From Basidiobolus meristosporus CBS 931.73 (Eukaryota; Basidiobolomycota; Basidiobolomycetes; Basidiobolales; Basidiobolaceae), in the NCBI GenBank assembly GCA_002104905.1, contig MCFE01000027.1, positions 124,001-188,000 on the forward strand: 64,000 nucleotides of DNA, given 5' to 3'. The position numbers and the translations under genes were made by a program. Below the pieces are notes generated by a model, which was not told where the DNA came from, ran no database searches, and worked only from the letters and a program-made list of their open reading frames with translations. This document shows positions 54,901 through 64,000 of the stretch, piece after piece. Position 1 is the stretch's first letter. Every line of letters begins with the position of its first letter.

Positions 54901-56357
54901 TGGCGTTCCCAGCCAACGGCGAGCATGTATCCATCGCTGGTCCAAGAAAGAGACGTGACCTTACTAAGCTGTGTGAATCATTAAGGCCTATTGATGAATT
55001 AACTGCAATCGAGCATTGGTGGGGTGGGCGATATTAGCAAAAAGGATATCCGTTGTGTTTTTGGGGAAGAGGGTGTGGGACAGAGAAACAGAGCTTTTGT
55101 CAAGGACAGAGTAGCAGAGAACAGAGCCACTAATTTAGAGTGCAATCATGAGCAATCTATCGGGTCGCATGTATGGTAGCAATGCGTAAACCAACCCTTC
55201 GGTCCCTACAGCCACTAAGCCAAACTTCCGATTTACCGTAATAGCGGTGGCTCTACCTTTGTTCTCTTGGTCAATTTCGTTGTAGAGACAGCAGCCTTGC
55301 CATTCCTTTTTATCCTAGAGTTGTTGGGAAATGTCACGCTAATGAAACGGTGTAAGGGTTGGAAAATACGATATTACCTGCTTTGTTTTTCTGTATGCCA
55401 AGTATACTGCACCATTCGAGGCTATCCAGCAGAAGATATCCATAAATTTGTCGTAAACGATATAGTGTATGCGGCAGTCTGGGTTTCCACAGATGTGACG
55501 TATTAGTCTTGGGCTCTTGAGTATAAAACACAATTGATCAAGCCGAACCTATATCTGCAGGAATGAACCCCAGTTCATCGAAAAAGGTAGGCTCCTTGGT
55601 ATCGCTGCCATCTAACCAGCTTATGTACCGAATGGCTGCTCGGGCTTTCTCACTGACAATCAACTCCTCGTTCGTTGGAACCGCGCTGTCATAAAAATAC
55701 CGATTTTAAGCAGGACGATCATTAAGATTGACAATATCCTGAAAGTGCTCACCACTGCACACCGCTTGTTAGCTGCTTACTGTGACGAAAACGCATGCTC
55801 AACGACATGATTCCATTTCCATGGCCAGGACCGGTGACATAGGATTGCGCCGCTTCAAAGCGGTACTGGTATACGTAACTGCTATTCGACACGATTTGGT
55901 AGAAGAGAAAAAACATGTCTATAGTCTACGCAAGAAAGTTAGTCGCTAGCGGCCAGGACAGAGAAATATCCCGAAAATGCCACATCACCAATATAACAAT
56001 CGTTGTGGAGTCTGGTTTCCAGAAAACATCTTGATTAAGTCCGTGCTGCTCAATCGACTCCTCAGTTCTGATAATCTTCGCAACCATCGCAGTAGGCTTT
56101 GTTGACATCGGCGAAAGACAACGTCAGTTTCCTGATAGTTTATAAACATTCAAGTGGTTTATCACCTTTGTTGTCCAAAGAGCAAGCGATTTTGCTGTCA
56201 AAGTTGCAAATAACACTCCATTACTATTCCGTTTGATTGCCAGCAGCGATTCATCAAGCGAGCCTCCTACATTTTTCTCATCTCGATTCGCTGATATTTC
56301 CTCCTCGAAAGAGGCCTGATTTGATATGACCTTTGCAGACCCATAAACCCAATACAT
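51957..56357 (-). CDS. RIC1: RIC1, Rab6/Ypt6 exchange-factor subunit
   Basis: Long gene with many short exons. Start MYWVYGSAKVISNQASF at 56357; first intron after ALWTTK. The N-terminal half is a WD40-like beta-propeller: FATLTAKSLALWT, DVFWKPDSTTIVIL, KFGLVAVGTEGLVYALLP, LSWTSDGYMLAVGWERHG followed by VSLWSVFGRLLF, the best-conserved RIC1 segment. Then VQEDRLYLYNK-like DDRLYLYNKVDQEI and YDGKYVAIAGKHGVAHC. The C-terminal RIC1 domain has FPQYLDVVVRCARKTEVALW, LFSAVGNPRELFERC and ATSYLIVLQTLEPVSVSS. The last exons encode LCRDLVRYLSSIYG and end AISSSKET. With Rgp1, Ric1 activates Rab6/Ypt6 at the Golgi. Exon joins in the centre were not all traced, so the span is firm but the full product length is not. 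Confidence 0.9.
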
Positions 56358-56663
56358 ATTTCAGTCGACTATAATGGGCTCAAGAGACGTGAATAGAGAA
56401 CTAGCACTAGGAACGAAGGCGACGCGCAGTGACGAGAATCACAACCGCTGGATCATGATTCTGATTAATCTGGTTAATTTAGATAAACAGTAAATCAAAT
56501 AGAAGCTGTCACAGCAACAAAGTGATTCGCTGACGAATACACAAGTGAGCGACTTCTTCAATACTTCTTGACAGTGAAAGTGACTTTACTTAAATGTCGG
56601 GATCTATGGATAATTTAACATATAACTTATACATGTCTATGAATGATGAAGGAACAATGTATC
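56358..56663. other. intergenic between RIC1 and the 7TM-RGS gene
   Basis: About 300 bp. It holds the RIC1 promoter and the 3' flank of the receptor gene. No clear motif noted. Confidence 0.4.
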
Positions 56664-58148
56664 CTAAGTTGCTTGATTAATGCTGATAGGAAACCTAAGG
56701 TACACTTCATAATACAAGCTGTCTAGCACCTCCTCTTTAGCCTGATCGAACATTGTCAAGGTATATTCGTTGTTGTTGATCGCATCGCGGAGACTTGTCA
56801 CGATTTCACATGGGATGTTGACTTCGAGAAGACTTCCCGGAAGAAAGAATTTCTCATAGAACCTTTGATAATATGGAGCCAAACCACTAGGCACAGCAAC
56901 ATCTTCACTTAGGCGTTCTACAGTACGCGCGATGCTAATATTCGCCGGGGTAATACACTGCTTGACGCTGGCATGCGGATAGGACAAGCAAGTTACAATG
57001 TTGGATGTCGCGGGGCTAACAAGTGCATGATTGGAGGGGAGTTGAGAGGAATTGATAGACCAGCCAGATTTCGATTCGCTCTCAGGATGCTCTGTGTACG
57101 TGCACGATTCTGAGTTTGTGATAGCAACGAGACTTAGTTTTTTCAGGTCTTGATAGGCTTCCAGGAACAGAACATTCTCAACGCACAAACACTCTGTAGC
57201 GGTTTGCTTGAACATTTCAAAAAATGACCAGTCCAGCAGTCTCTGACAGAAGTCCTCTTTGTCTTGGATATAATCAAGTCGTGATGGAGGGCTGTGAGTG
57301 GTCCACTTGAATGAACAAAATATTGGAATGCAAACAGAGACGAAATGGATAAACAACGCAACTAGAACTTGTGATAGAACCAAGTAGGGGGAGGAGTCTC
57401 TGATAAGCAATCGATAGAAAAAGTCAATCCCTACGCATAGCGCCACCATTATCGTGGAAAAATACAGGTCGCGACGAATACTATACGCATAATTCAACGA
57501 CCATAGCTTGAACATTAGTATTGGGCAGAAAAGGATTAGATAGCACAGAATCCCAAAGTATAGTGGGTAGAACTCCCAGGTGAAGCTGTGTTGGGTATAT
57601 TCCAATGCCAATGGTATTCCTGCCTGATGTTGTATGAATCCTATCCCGGCTGTGCACATCAGTAGAAACAGCAGGAATACAAGAGTAAGCAATTTGTCTG
57701 TCGAGTGTTCTCTCTGTCTTCGGCTGGCCTGTGGCATCTCCTTAACGGTCAAACATGATAAAAGGTCCAGTGTTCCAAAAAGCAAACCACAAGACCTGAG
57801 CTTGGAAGAGCTCGCCCGCAACAGGAGTATCAGTCGCAGTGCCCTCAAGCCTATGGTCCCAAGAGTCAACACAATCAGGAAGTACAGGAACCACAAGCAC
57901 AGGAAAACCGGGATTTCCTCATGGAATGGAATCCAAAGAATCAACAATGTGCTTAGCAAACCATACCCACAAGCAGACACCAAAGTGAGGATTTGACTGT
58001 GTCTGGAGCGATCAGGTATGATATCACGGCCATAATATATAGTACATGTCAAGAGGTAAAACAGCAAATTCCCTCCAGCCATCATGGAGAAAATGATTAA
58101 CTGTGGTGTATTGATCATTACTGCGCGAGTACAGTAATAACCAGACAA
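56664..58148 (-). CDS. seven-transmembrane protein with C-terminal RGS domain
   Basis: Single exon, 494 aa. Seven hydrophobic segments fall in about the first 300 residues: LIIFSMMAGGNLLFYLLTC, LVSACGYGLLSTLLILW, FLCLWFLYFLIVLTLG, LLTLVFLLFLLMCTAGIG, YFGILCYLILFCPILMF, STIMVALCVGIDFFYRLL and LVLSQVLVALFIHFVSVC. The RGS domain follows, in two parts: LLDWSFFEMFKQTATECLC and ENVLFLEAYQDLKKL (about 325-355), then, after a Ser-rich insert of about 75 residues, FYEKFFLPGSLLEVNIPC, IVTSLRDAINN and MFDQAKEEVLDSLYYEVYL (about 425-485). RGS domains speed GTP hydrolysis by G-alpha. The layout resembles the plant AtRGS1 type. The ligand is unknown. An internal ATG (MINTPQL, residue 11) is an alternative start. 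Confidence 0.85.
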   Translation of the reverse strand: MSGYYCTRAVMINTPQLIIFSMMAGGNLLFYLLTCTIYYGRDIIPDRSRHSQILTLVSACGYGLLSTLLILWIPFHEEIPVFLCLWFLYFLIVLTLGTIGLRALRLILLLRASSSKLRSCGLLFGTLDLLSCLTVKEMPQASRRQREHSTDKLLTLVFLLFLLMCTAGIGFIQHQAGIPLALEYTQHSFTWEFYPLYFGILCYLILFCPILMFKLWSLNYAYSIRRDLYFSTIMVALCVGIDFFYRLLIRDSSPYLVLSQVLVALFIHFVSVCIPIFCSFKWTTHSPPSRLDYIQDKEDFCQRLLDWSFFEMFKQTATECLCVENVLFLEAYQDLKKLSLVAITNSESCTYTEHPESESKSGWSINSSQLPSNHALVSPATSNIVTCLSYPHASVKQCITPANISIARTVERLSEDVAVPSGLAPYYQRFYEKFFLPGSLLEVNIPCEIVTSLRDAINNNEYTLTMFDQAKEEVLDSLYYEVYLRFPISINQAT

Positions 58149-59001
58149 TCCAGAACGGAATGAACAACTTATTTTGCGATCTTCGTCTTTTGATTAAGCG
58201 TTAAATACGAAAACGAGGTGGAACGGACTACGATGATGTGGGATGCCCAGTATTATAAGAGATTCATGCTCGGAAATATATGGATGGAAGGAAATCAAAA
58301 GAGACGTCGAGGAATAACCTACCCAACAGCTGTCGATCGTTGTCATTGTCTTTTGTCTTCATGTTTACAACAATGAGCAGCAGGCATTAATATGCAACGG
58401 CACATAACATTATCTTAGATGTTGCTTCCACTCAGGTGCTAATGCTAACAACAATATTGGCCTGAGCTTGATTGGCTAGCCAACCTCGGCTCAGCATTTT
58501 GGATTCCATTATAGACATTGAGCTAAAAATTTACCTAACAATACAGCAATGAACCGGAGCATGATGCATCGAAATTTGCCAAATATTATGAATATTCCTT
58601 CGGGTATCTGGCATTTCGATATAAAACGCGATTTTTATTTACCAATATGGGGGTTAATAAAATATCCAGTTTTGGATCGAGGTTTGATTATTTTTTTTTA
58701 TTCTGGGTGAAGAATTTTGAGCACGATTGGATTCTTGCTAACTATGGAGCAGTAATTAATCAAAATTAATAGTGGCTAATATTTTGTACTTCTCCAGCAA
58801 AGGCAAAATACCTACCAATAAGATACCAGGCCAGTCATCAGGGTTTGCTACAATTTTGAAGTTCAGGGAACGAAGCTTTATAACCTGTGTTAACGCACAC
58901 TTTTGCCTGAACATTTTTTTCGCATACCCGCCCCTTTCTACCTATCTCCCGTCAAACCCTTTGGAACGTTCACTATAACGAAATCTGCGATTTAGAGCAC
59001 T
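58149..59001. other. divergent intergenic region, receptor / SPT5
   Basis: AT-rich, 853 bp. The plus frame 58772-58978 has no recognisable content. Promoters for both genes must lie here; a TATTATAAGAG-like box lies at about 58250 on the plus strand. Confidence 0.4.
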
Positions 59002-62000
59002 ATGGCGAAAGGTAAACGCGACCATTATGACGAGGAAGACGACGATCTAGAGCAAGATCGTCGCTATGATGAAGAGGACGAGGAGGAGGAAGATAATTCG
59101 GTAAGTCAATTTCCACTCTTCAGCAGTTTCTTGCTGCTGGTCTCTAAAACCTCATGTTTTCGCGCAAACAGCGCCATAAGAAGAAGAAGCCTAGAAATAT
59201 GTTCTTGGATATGGAAGCCGAAGTCGACGATGACGAAGAGGAAGATTATGATGACGATGAAGAGTTTGGCAAAGAAGGTTCGGCTCAAACTCCTTCGTGT
59301 AAATGCCATCGATCATCTACCTAACTTCAGATGATTCTTGATTTCAGACGGCTTCATTCAGGAAGACTATCATGATGAACCTAGCAGTGCTAGTTCCCAT
59401 CGCGCTGCTCGACATTTAGATCTTGATCGTAGAAATCGTAAAGTTGAAGAAATTGATGCCGAGGAAGTAGCGGCTCGCTTGCAAACCAAATATGGAAGAA
59501 GTCATACCCGTAACGTTTATCGAGGGGATACAGAGCATGTTCCTCAACGGTTTCTGGTGCCCAGTGTTGAAGACCCTAACTTGTGGATGATTAAGTGCAA
59601 GGTAAATATCCCAAGCACAATTCAAATGTAGCATGAATCATTTGGCTTATAACCATACCTATCAGCCAGGGAAAGAGAGAGATATTATCATGACGATGAT
59701 GAGAAGATGTTTCGATAAAGAGTTAACAGACAATCCCCTCCAAATCATCTCAGCTTTTGCTAGAGACTCACTGAAGGGCTACGTTTATGTTGAAGCACGC
59801 AAACAGGCTCATGTCCAGCAGGTATGCCGGTATATTTACAAATCCAAATACAGATATTTATATGCAACTTTATTAGGCGGTCGACAAAATCACGGATCTG
59901 TTTGCTTTCAAACTGACGCTTGTCCCCATTGGCGAAATGGTGGATGTCATTAACGTTCAAAAAAAGGAAGCAGATCTTATACCTGGCGGCTGGGTTCGTC
60001 TCAAGAGAGGAAATTACTCTGGTGATTTGGCACAGGTAGATTCTTCATGCGGCACATATATATATTGCGCACTCCTTCTTAAACCGTCAATTGCGATTGT
60101 GCTAGATTCTCGAGATTGCCGATACACAAGAGAGCGTGCGAGTCAAACTAATCCCTCGACTTGATTTTACCCAAGAAAAGGTATTGCTGCTGTACTTTGC
60201 TATCGCCCTGGGCGATTTTCTAACACATCTGACTCGACAGAAAAAATCCGCCGCATTCCGCCCACCTCAAAAACTTTTCAATCCGAAGGATGTGGAGTAA
60301 GTTGGCTCCACACGGACGCGTATCGAGCAAGCAACTTACCCTTTACTACTTTCAGAAAACTCGACAGATCAAAGCCAGTTTTCCCCAAGCCCAAGGGATA
60401 CTTCTTGTATGGTAACGAGCTGTTCAAAGACGGATACCTCGAAAAGGATGTGAAAATCACCAGTCTGGTAAGACTTGAAGTTGCTTATCACTTAGTTACT
60501 GCCTGTTCTAAGCCTCCATTCCCGGCCTGCAGGTTACCGAATTCGTAAACCCTACCTTGGATGAAATCACCCGGTTCTCGAATGGAGGGGTCGATGATGA
60601 GCGTGGTAATTAGATACAAGTATTGCCGACTTCAGTAGACCATGTACCCATTGCTTTTTTGCTATAGGATTGGATTTGTCTACACTGGGAAATTCTGGCA
60701 TCGTAGCCCAATTTCAACCTGGTGACCATGTCGAAGTTACTGAAGGCGATCTCATTAATTTGCATGGTGTTGTCGAGTCTGTGGAAAACGATATTGTGAT
60801 GATTATCCCACAAGATCGTCGATTGTTGGAGGTATGATTCTTGATCGCGTTGAATAACCCAAATTCAGTCTAACATTGTTGTATCTCAGGAGCACCTAAA
60901 ATTTCCTGCGAGACAATTGCGGAAACGATTTGCTCAGGGCGAGCACGTAAAAGTAATCAATGGCCGCTTTAGTGGCGAGACTGGGTTGATTATCAAGGTT
61001 GAGGATAATGTGGTGACCATGCTGTCCGATGTTAGCATGACTCAGGTAATTCATGAAAGTAGCAGACGTTTGGTCGTTGAGCAGTCCTAACCGGAGACTT
61101 CAGGTCACAGTATTTTCGAAAGATCTGCGTGAGGCAGCTGAGGTGGCCTCGGGAGTCAGTGGGGTCGGCAGTCATGAGTTGCACGATTTTGTACAATTAG
61201 AGTAAGTTCAGCTAGCTTGTTACCAGCACACAGCAGAGAATAACTCGATATACTAGCCCACAAACTGTTGGTGTAATCATCAAGATTGATCGCGACACTT
61301 GCCGTATTCTTGACCAGAATGGAAACGTCAGAAACATTCAGCCCCATCAAATCAGCTCTAGTCGCGATTCCAGAAAAGCTGTTGCTGTTGATTCACAGGG
61401 TAACAACATTCGTGTTGGTGATCAGGTTAAAGAGATCGATGGCGAGGTAAGAGTGAGCTGAAGGGATTGTCGTGGAGTGTTTGGCTGACGGTTTTTTCGG
61501 GGACTAGAAACGACAAGGAACTGTATTGCACATTTACCGCCTCTTTGCTTTCCTGAGATCCAGAGAAATATTGGAGAATTCAGGTGTATTCGTTGCTCGT
61601 ACACGTCAACTGCTTAGTACCAGCTCTAGGCCCGGACAGAGAGTAAGTCGCTATAGCACTCGAGTGTCTGCTAAATGTCGGTTCACCTTTATTTATTCGT
61701 TGGATGATCTTGTAGCAAAGCAGCACCACTCTCAACCCAAGTGTTATGAATAACTTTGCTATCCCGACCGCTCCACGTGGACGCGGGCGTGAAAGGGGTC
61801 GGGGAGGAATGATGGGACGCGGACGCGGCCGTGGCGGCAGAGATAAATTGATATCTCAGACCGTCACAGTTATTAGTGGGCCCTACAAAGGTTATCTTGG
61901 CATCGTTAAGGATACTAGTGATGACCAAGCTCGTGTCGAGCTGCATACTAATAGTAAGATTATTAGTGTCGACAAAACCACATTGGAAATCAAAGAGTAT

Positions 62001-63159
62001 GTGAAGTCTCCCTTTGTTAATTTGACGTTTACTAACTACCCGAAATAGTCGTAGTGGCACTGGAATCAGCATCACTGATTTCTACGGTGTAGGCGGACGT
62101 GGTGGTCATGCACAAAACGGTGGCAGATTTGACAACAATTATCGTAGAAACGATAGAGGTGGTTACTCGCGCTATGGAGATGGAAATGCCACCCCGATGC
62201 ACCCTTCAGGCTCGCGTACACCTGCCTGGCAATCCGGGTCCCGTACACCAGCATATTCAAGCTATTCAGGATCAAGAACGCCCATCCACAGGGTCGAGAT
62301 GGGCTCCGCTACACCCAATCCTTATGCCGATGGCTCTCATACTCCCGCTTGGGATGCTGGTAGTAAAACACCTGGTTGGAATGGCGGCTCTAGCGGCGAT
62401 GGATGGGGCAGCTGGGGTGGTGCCACTCCAAGGAAATCCAACGAGTGGGGCGACGACTGGAATACCTCTAGCCGGAGCACTGATTCTCGATATGACAGCG
62501 GGAAAGACACCAAGGATACTTCTAAAAGCTACTCTAACTCATACGATACGTATACCACTCCATCCTATGACACAATCCAGACACCAGCACCGACCGGCGT
62601 ACCAAGTACCCCTGCACCGGTGGTCAATACTCCAGGACCCAGCTCATACACAAATTCTACTCTGTCTGCACCGACCCCTGCCCCATTAGCACCCGTAACA
62701 CCGGCACCGAGCAGCTATCCACACACACCATTCATGCCCTCTGGTGGGGATTTCAGTCGTGTTCACGATGATGTTCACGACATTTTAGATCAAGACTGGG
62801 CCACAAAAGACATTCAAGTTCGAGTTGTATCGAATCGGCACACCGGCCAGAAATATCAGGCAGGTGGTTACGATCAACAGTCCGCTCGTATACGATATGT
62901 CAATCGCGGTGGCGAGAGCTGTGAGATCGTATTGGATGGATCGAACGACAAGTTATCGCTACCCGTCGACTACATAGAACCGGTCAAGCCCAACAAGAAT
63001 GACAAGATCAAGGTGATGGGAGGTGAATTCAAGGGCCAAGTCGGCACCCTGATCGGTATTGATGGCCAAGATGGAATCGTTAAGCTTGAAGGGGGTAGAG
63101 ACTTCAAGATTTTGAATATAAACGGTTTGGCCAAATTCGCCAGCTCAGGCACCGACTAA
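59002..63159 (+). CDS. SPT5: transcription elongation factor SPT5
   Basis: About a dozen exons, start [20 protein letters not shown] at 59002, stop at 63159. Domains in order: acidic N-terminus with basic patch ([20 protein letters not shown]); NGN domain (LWMIKCK, then [33 protein letters not shown], the Spt4/clamp-binding part); KOW repeats with [83 protein letters not shown] and, at the end, [16 protein letters not shown]. Between the last KOWs is a C-terminal region of TP repeats (62190-62410: [46 protein letters not shown]), close to the fission-yeast TPAWNSGSK nonapeptide that Cdk9 phosphorylates. Spt5 with Spt4 keeps RNA polymerase II processive. One Gly/Arg-rich stretch ([17 protein letters not shown]) precedes the KOW at 61860. 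Confidence 0.95.
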
Positions 63160-63715
63160 AATCTTACGAAACTTCCCGCCTGGGCTTTCTTGGTTTTGTT
63201 TACCGAAAGTTTGTATAATGTACAGATTTCTTATGATCGAATGTTTGCTTTTATTTCTTTATTCACTTTGACCATCATCGTATAATAGAATGAATTTCAC
63301 TGGTAGTTTCTTCAACATTCTCATGGCAACTTGACAATTTTTTGCGGGTTATATCAGACGTCCACGTGGCTCTTCATCTCTGTCGAGCATTACCCCTACC
63401 TTTATCAAATAAAAGATACAATATTTATAATTGACTAAGGACAAGTGCATGCCTGGCAGCTATCCCTTATTAGGCGATCGCTAAGTGGCTTGACCCTTGG
63501 TCCCTACAGATATACAAAGACACCCGTATGGAGGATTAATATAGAACCTACCCAATCGTATTCGAGGCTACTCCAGAATCTTTCATAAGCAGGCACGTCA
63601 GGATCCATTCAGGGCTGTGTGTTGTAGGTCTGGGTGAAAATGTATAAATACGCAACGTCTTTGTGAAGAAGCTGTCCATTGTATTGCAGCGCATAGAATA
63701 GGATAGAAACGTGGA
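63160..63715. other. intergenic downstream of SPT5
   Basis: SPT5 3' flank and the upstream region of the last ORF. A TATA-like GTATAAATAC lies at about 63641-63650, 70 bp before the ATG at 63716. Confidence 0.45.
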
Positions 63716-64000
63716 ATGCATTTCGTTCAGAAGTATCGAGACTATCGCAGATCCGCAAAAGAATCCAAAGATACGCCAACAGATGTACCGCAGGACACAT
63801 CAAGCTCGTTATGCTGCGTCCAATTCATTCCAACCCGATTCCTCGCCAGGCTGTTCTCGACTCGGCAGCGCAAGCCAAAGCCCCCGGGGCCCACGAATCG
63901 AAGTGCCCTGTACACGCGATTGGAATTCACGGAAGCCAAAGCTGAGCTCCAGAAGCCCGCACATATGTTTGAGGAAATCATCGCCCATGGGTTCTCTATC
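63716..64000 (+). CDS. partial ORF running off the window, unknown
   Basis: Open from ATG 63716 for 95 codons to the window end. It starts MHFVQKYRDYRRSAKESK, with a basic segment FIPTRFLARLFSTRQRKPKP that could be mitochondrial, then NRSALYTRLEFTEAKAELQ and HMFEEIIAHGFS. No family recognised. A TATA-like box 70 bp upstream and rising GC content support a gene. The minus strand is also partly open here (63742-63981), so the strand call is not certain. Confidence 0.4.
   Translation, partial: MHFVQKYRDYRRSAKESKDTPTDVPQDTSSSLCCVQFIPTRFLARLFSTRQRKPKPPGPTNRSALYTRLEFTEAKAELQKPAHMFEEIIAHGFSI

Noticed and set aside
55041-55049. U12-like donor ATATCCTTT on the minus strand in RIC1
   Set aside because: The sequence is in frame and coding (TTDILFANIA) and no U12 branch site follows.
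63742-63981. 79-codon minus-strand frame at the window end
   Set aside because: The plus strand is open throughout with a TATA-like box in front; the minus frame has no supporting feature.
1-64000. CRISPR arrays, rRNA and tRNA genes
   Set aside because: No regularly spaced short repeats, no rRNA-like stretch, and no tRNA box A/box B pair noticed on either strand by eye; a tRNAscan run would settle tRNAs.

Overview
The window comes from a eukaryotic nuclear genome, most likely an early-diverging (non-Dikarya) fungus. Genes carry many short introns (about 50-110 nt). A type I metacaspase, a mitochondrial NADH-cytochrome b5 reductase, a PHO13-type phosphatase and an Spt5 tail built on a TPAW-type repeat fit Fungi. 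One gene contains a textbook U12-type AT-AC intron, and the lysine-degrading enzymes LKR and SDH are encoded as one bifunctional gene; neither is expected in ascomycete or basidiomycete yeasts and moulds. The species cannot be named from the sequence alone.

Region 1 (about 1-23,900) is a transposon block. Two copies of a tnp2/Plavaka-like (CACTA-type) DNA transposon lie in opposite orientation, one (B, 6276-11757) inserted into the other (A, 687-6275 plus 11762-11929) with a 4-bp TTTA duplication. This makes an imperfect palindrome of about 11 kb. Fragments of two more copies and a small non-autonomous element with the same terminus follow. From 13.5 to 23.9 kb lies a nest of Ty1/copia elements of one family: an old copy (F) hit by two solo LTRs and by one complete, apparently intact element (16549-21235), each with a perfect 5-bp target duplication, then an internally deleted copy (E) and a diverged LTR.

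Region 2 (about 24,000-64,000) is gene-dense and non-repetitive. In order: MCR1-like reductase (+), two orphan genes (-), a mitochondrial PPR protein (-), a GSKIP-domain protein (-), OXA1 (+), LKR/SDH (-), PHO13-like phosphatase (-), a small mitochondrial-looking orphan (-), a TPT/SLC35-type transporter (-), GMF (+), zinc alcohol dehydrogenase (-), metacaspase (+), class I aminotransferase (-), prefoldin subunit 4 (+), cyclophilin PPIL1 (-), HDDC2-like 5'-deoxynucleotidase (+), RIC1 (-), a 7TM-RGS receptor (-), SPT5 (+) and an ORF running off the end (+).

These are mainly housekeeping genes with no operon-like logic. Several pairs share short divergent promoters (GSKIP/OXA1, ADH/metacaspase, PPIL1/HDDC2) and several converge within about 65-190 bp. 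Mitochondrial functions recur (MCR1, PPR, OXA1, LKR/SDH). The most notable points are the U12 intron in GMF, the fused LKR/SDH, the intact young copia element and the 7TM-RGS protein.
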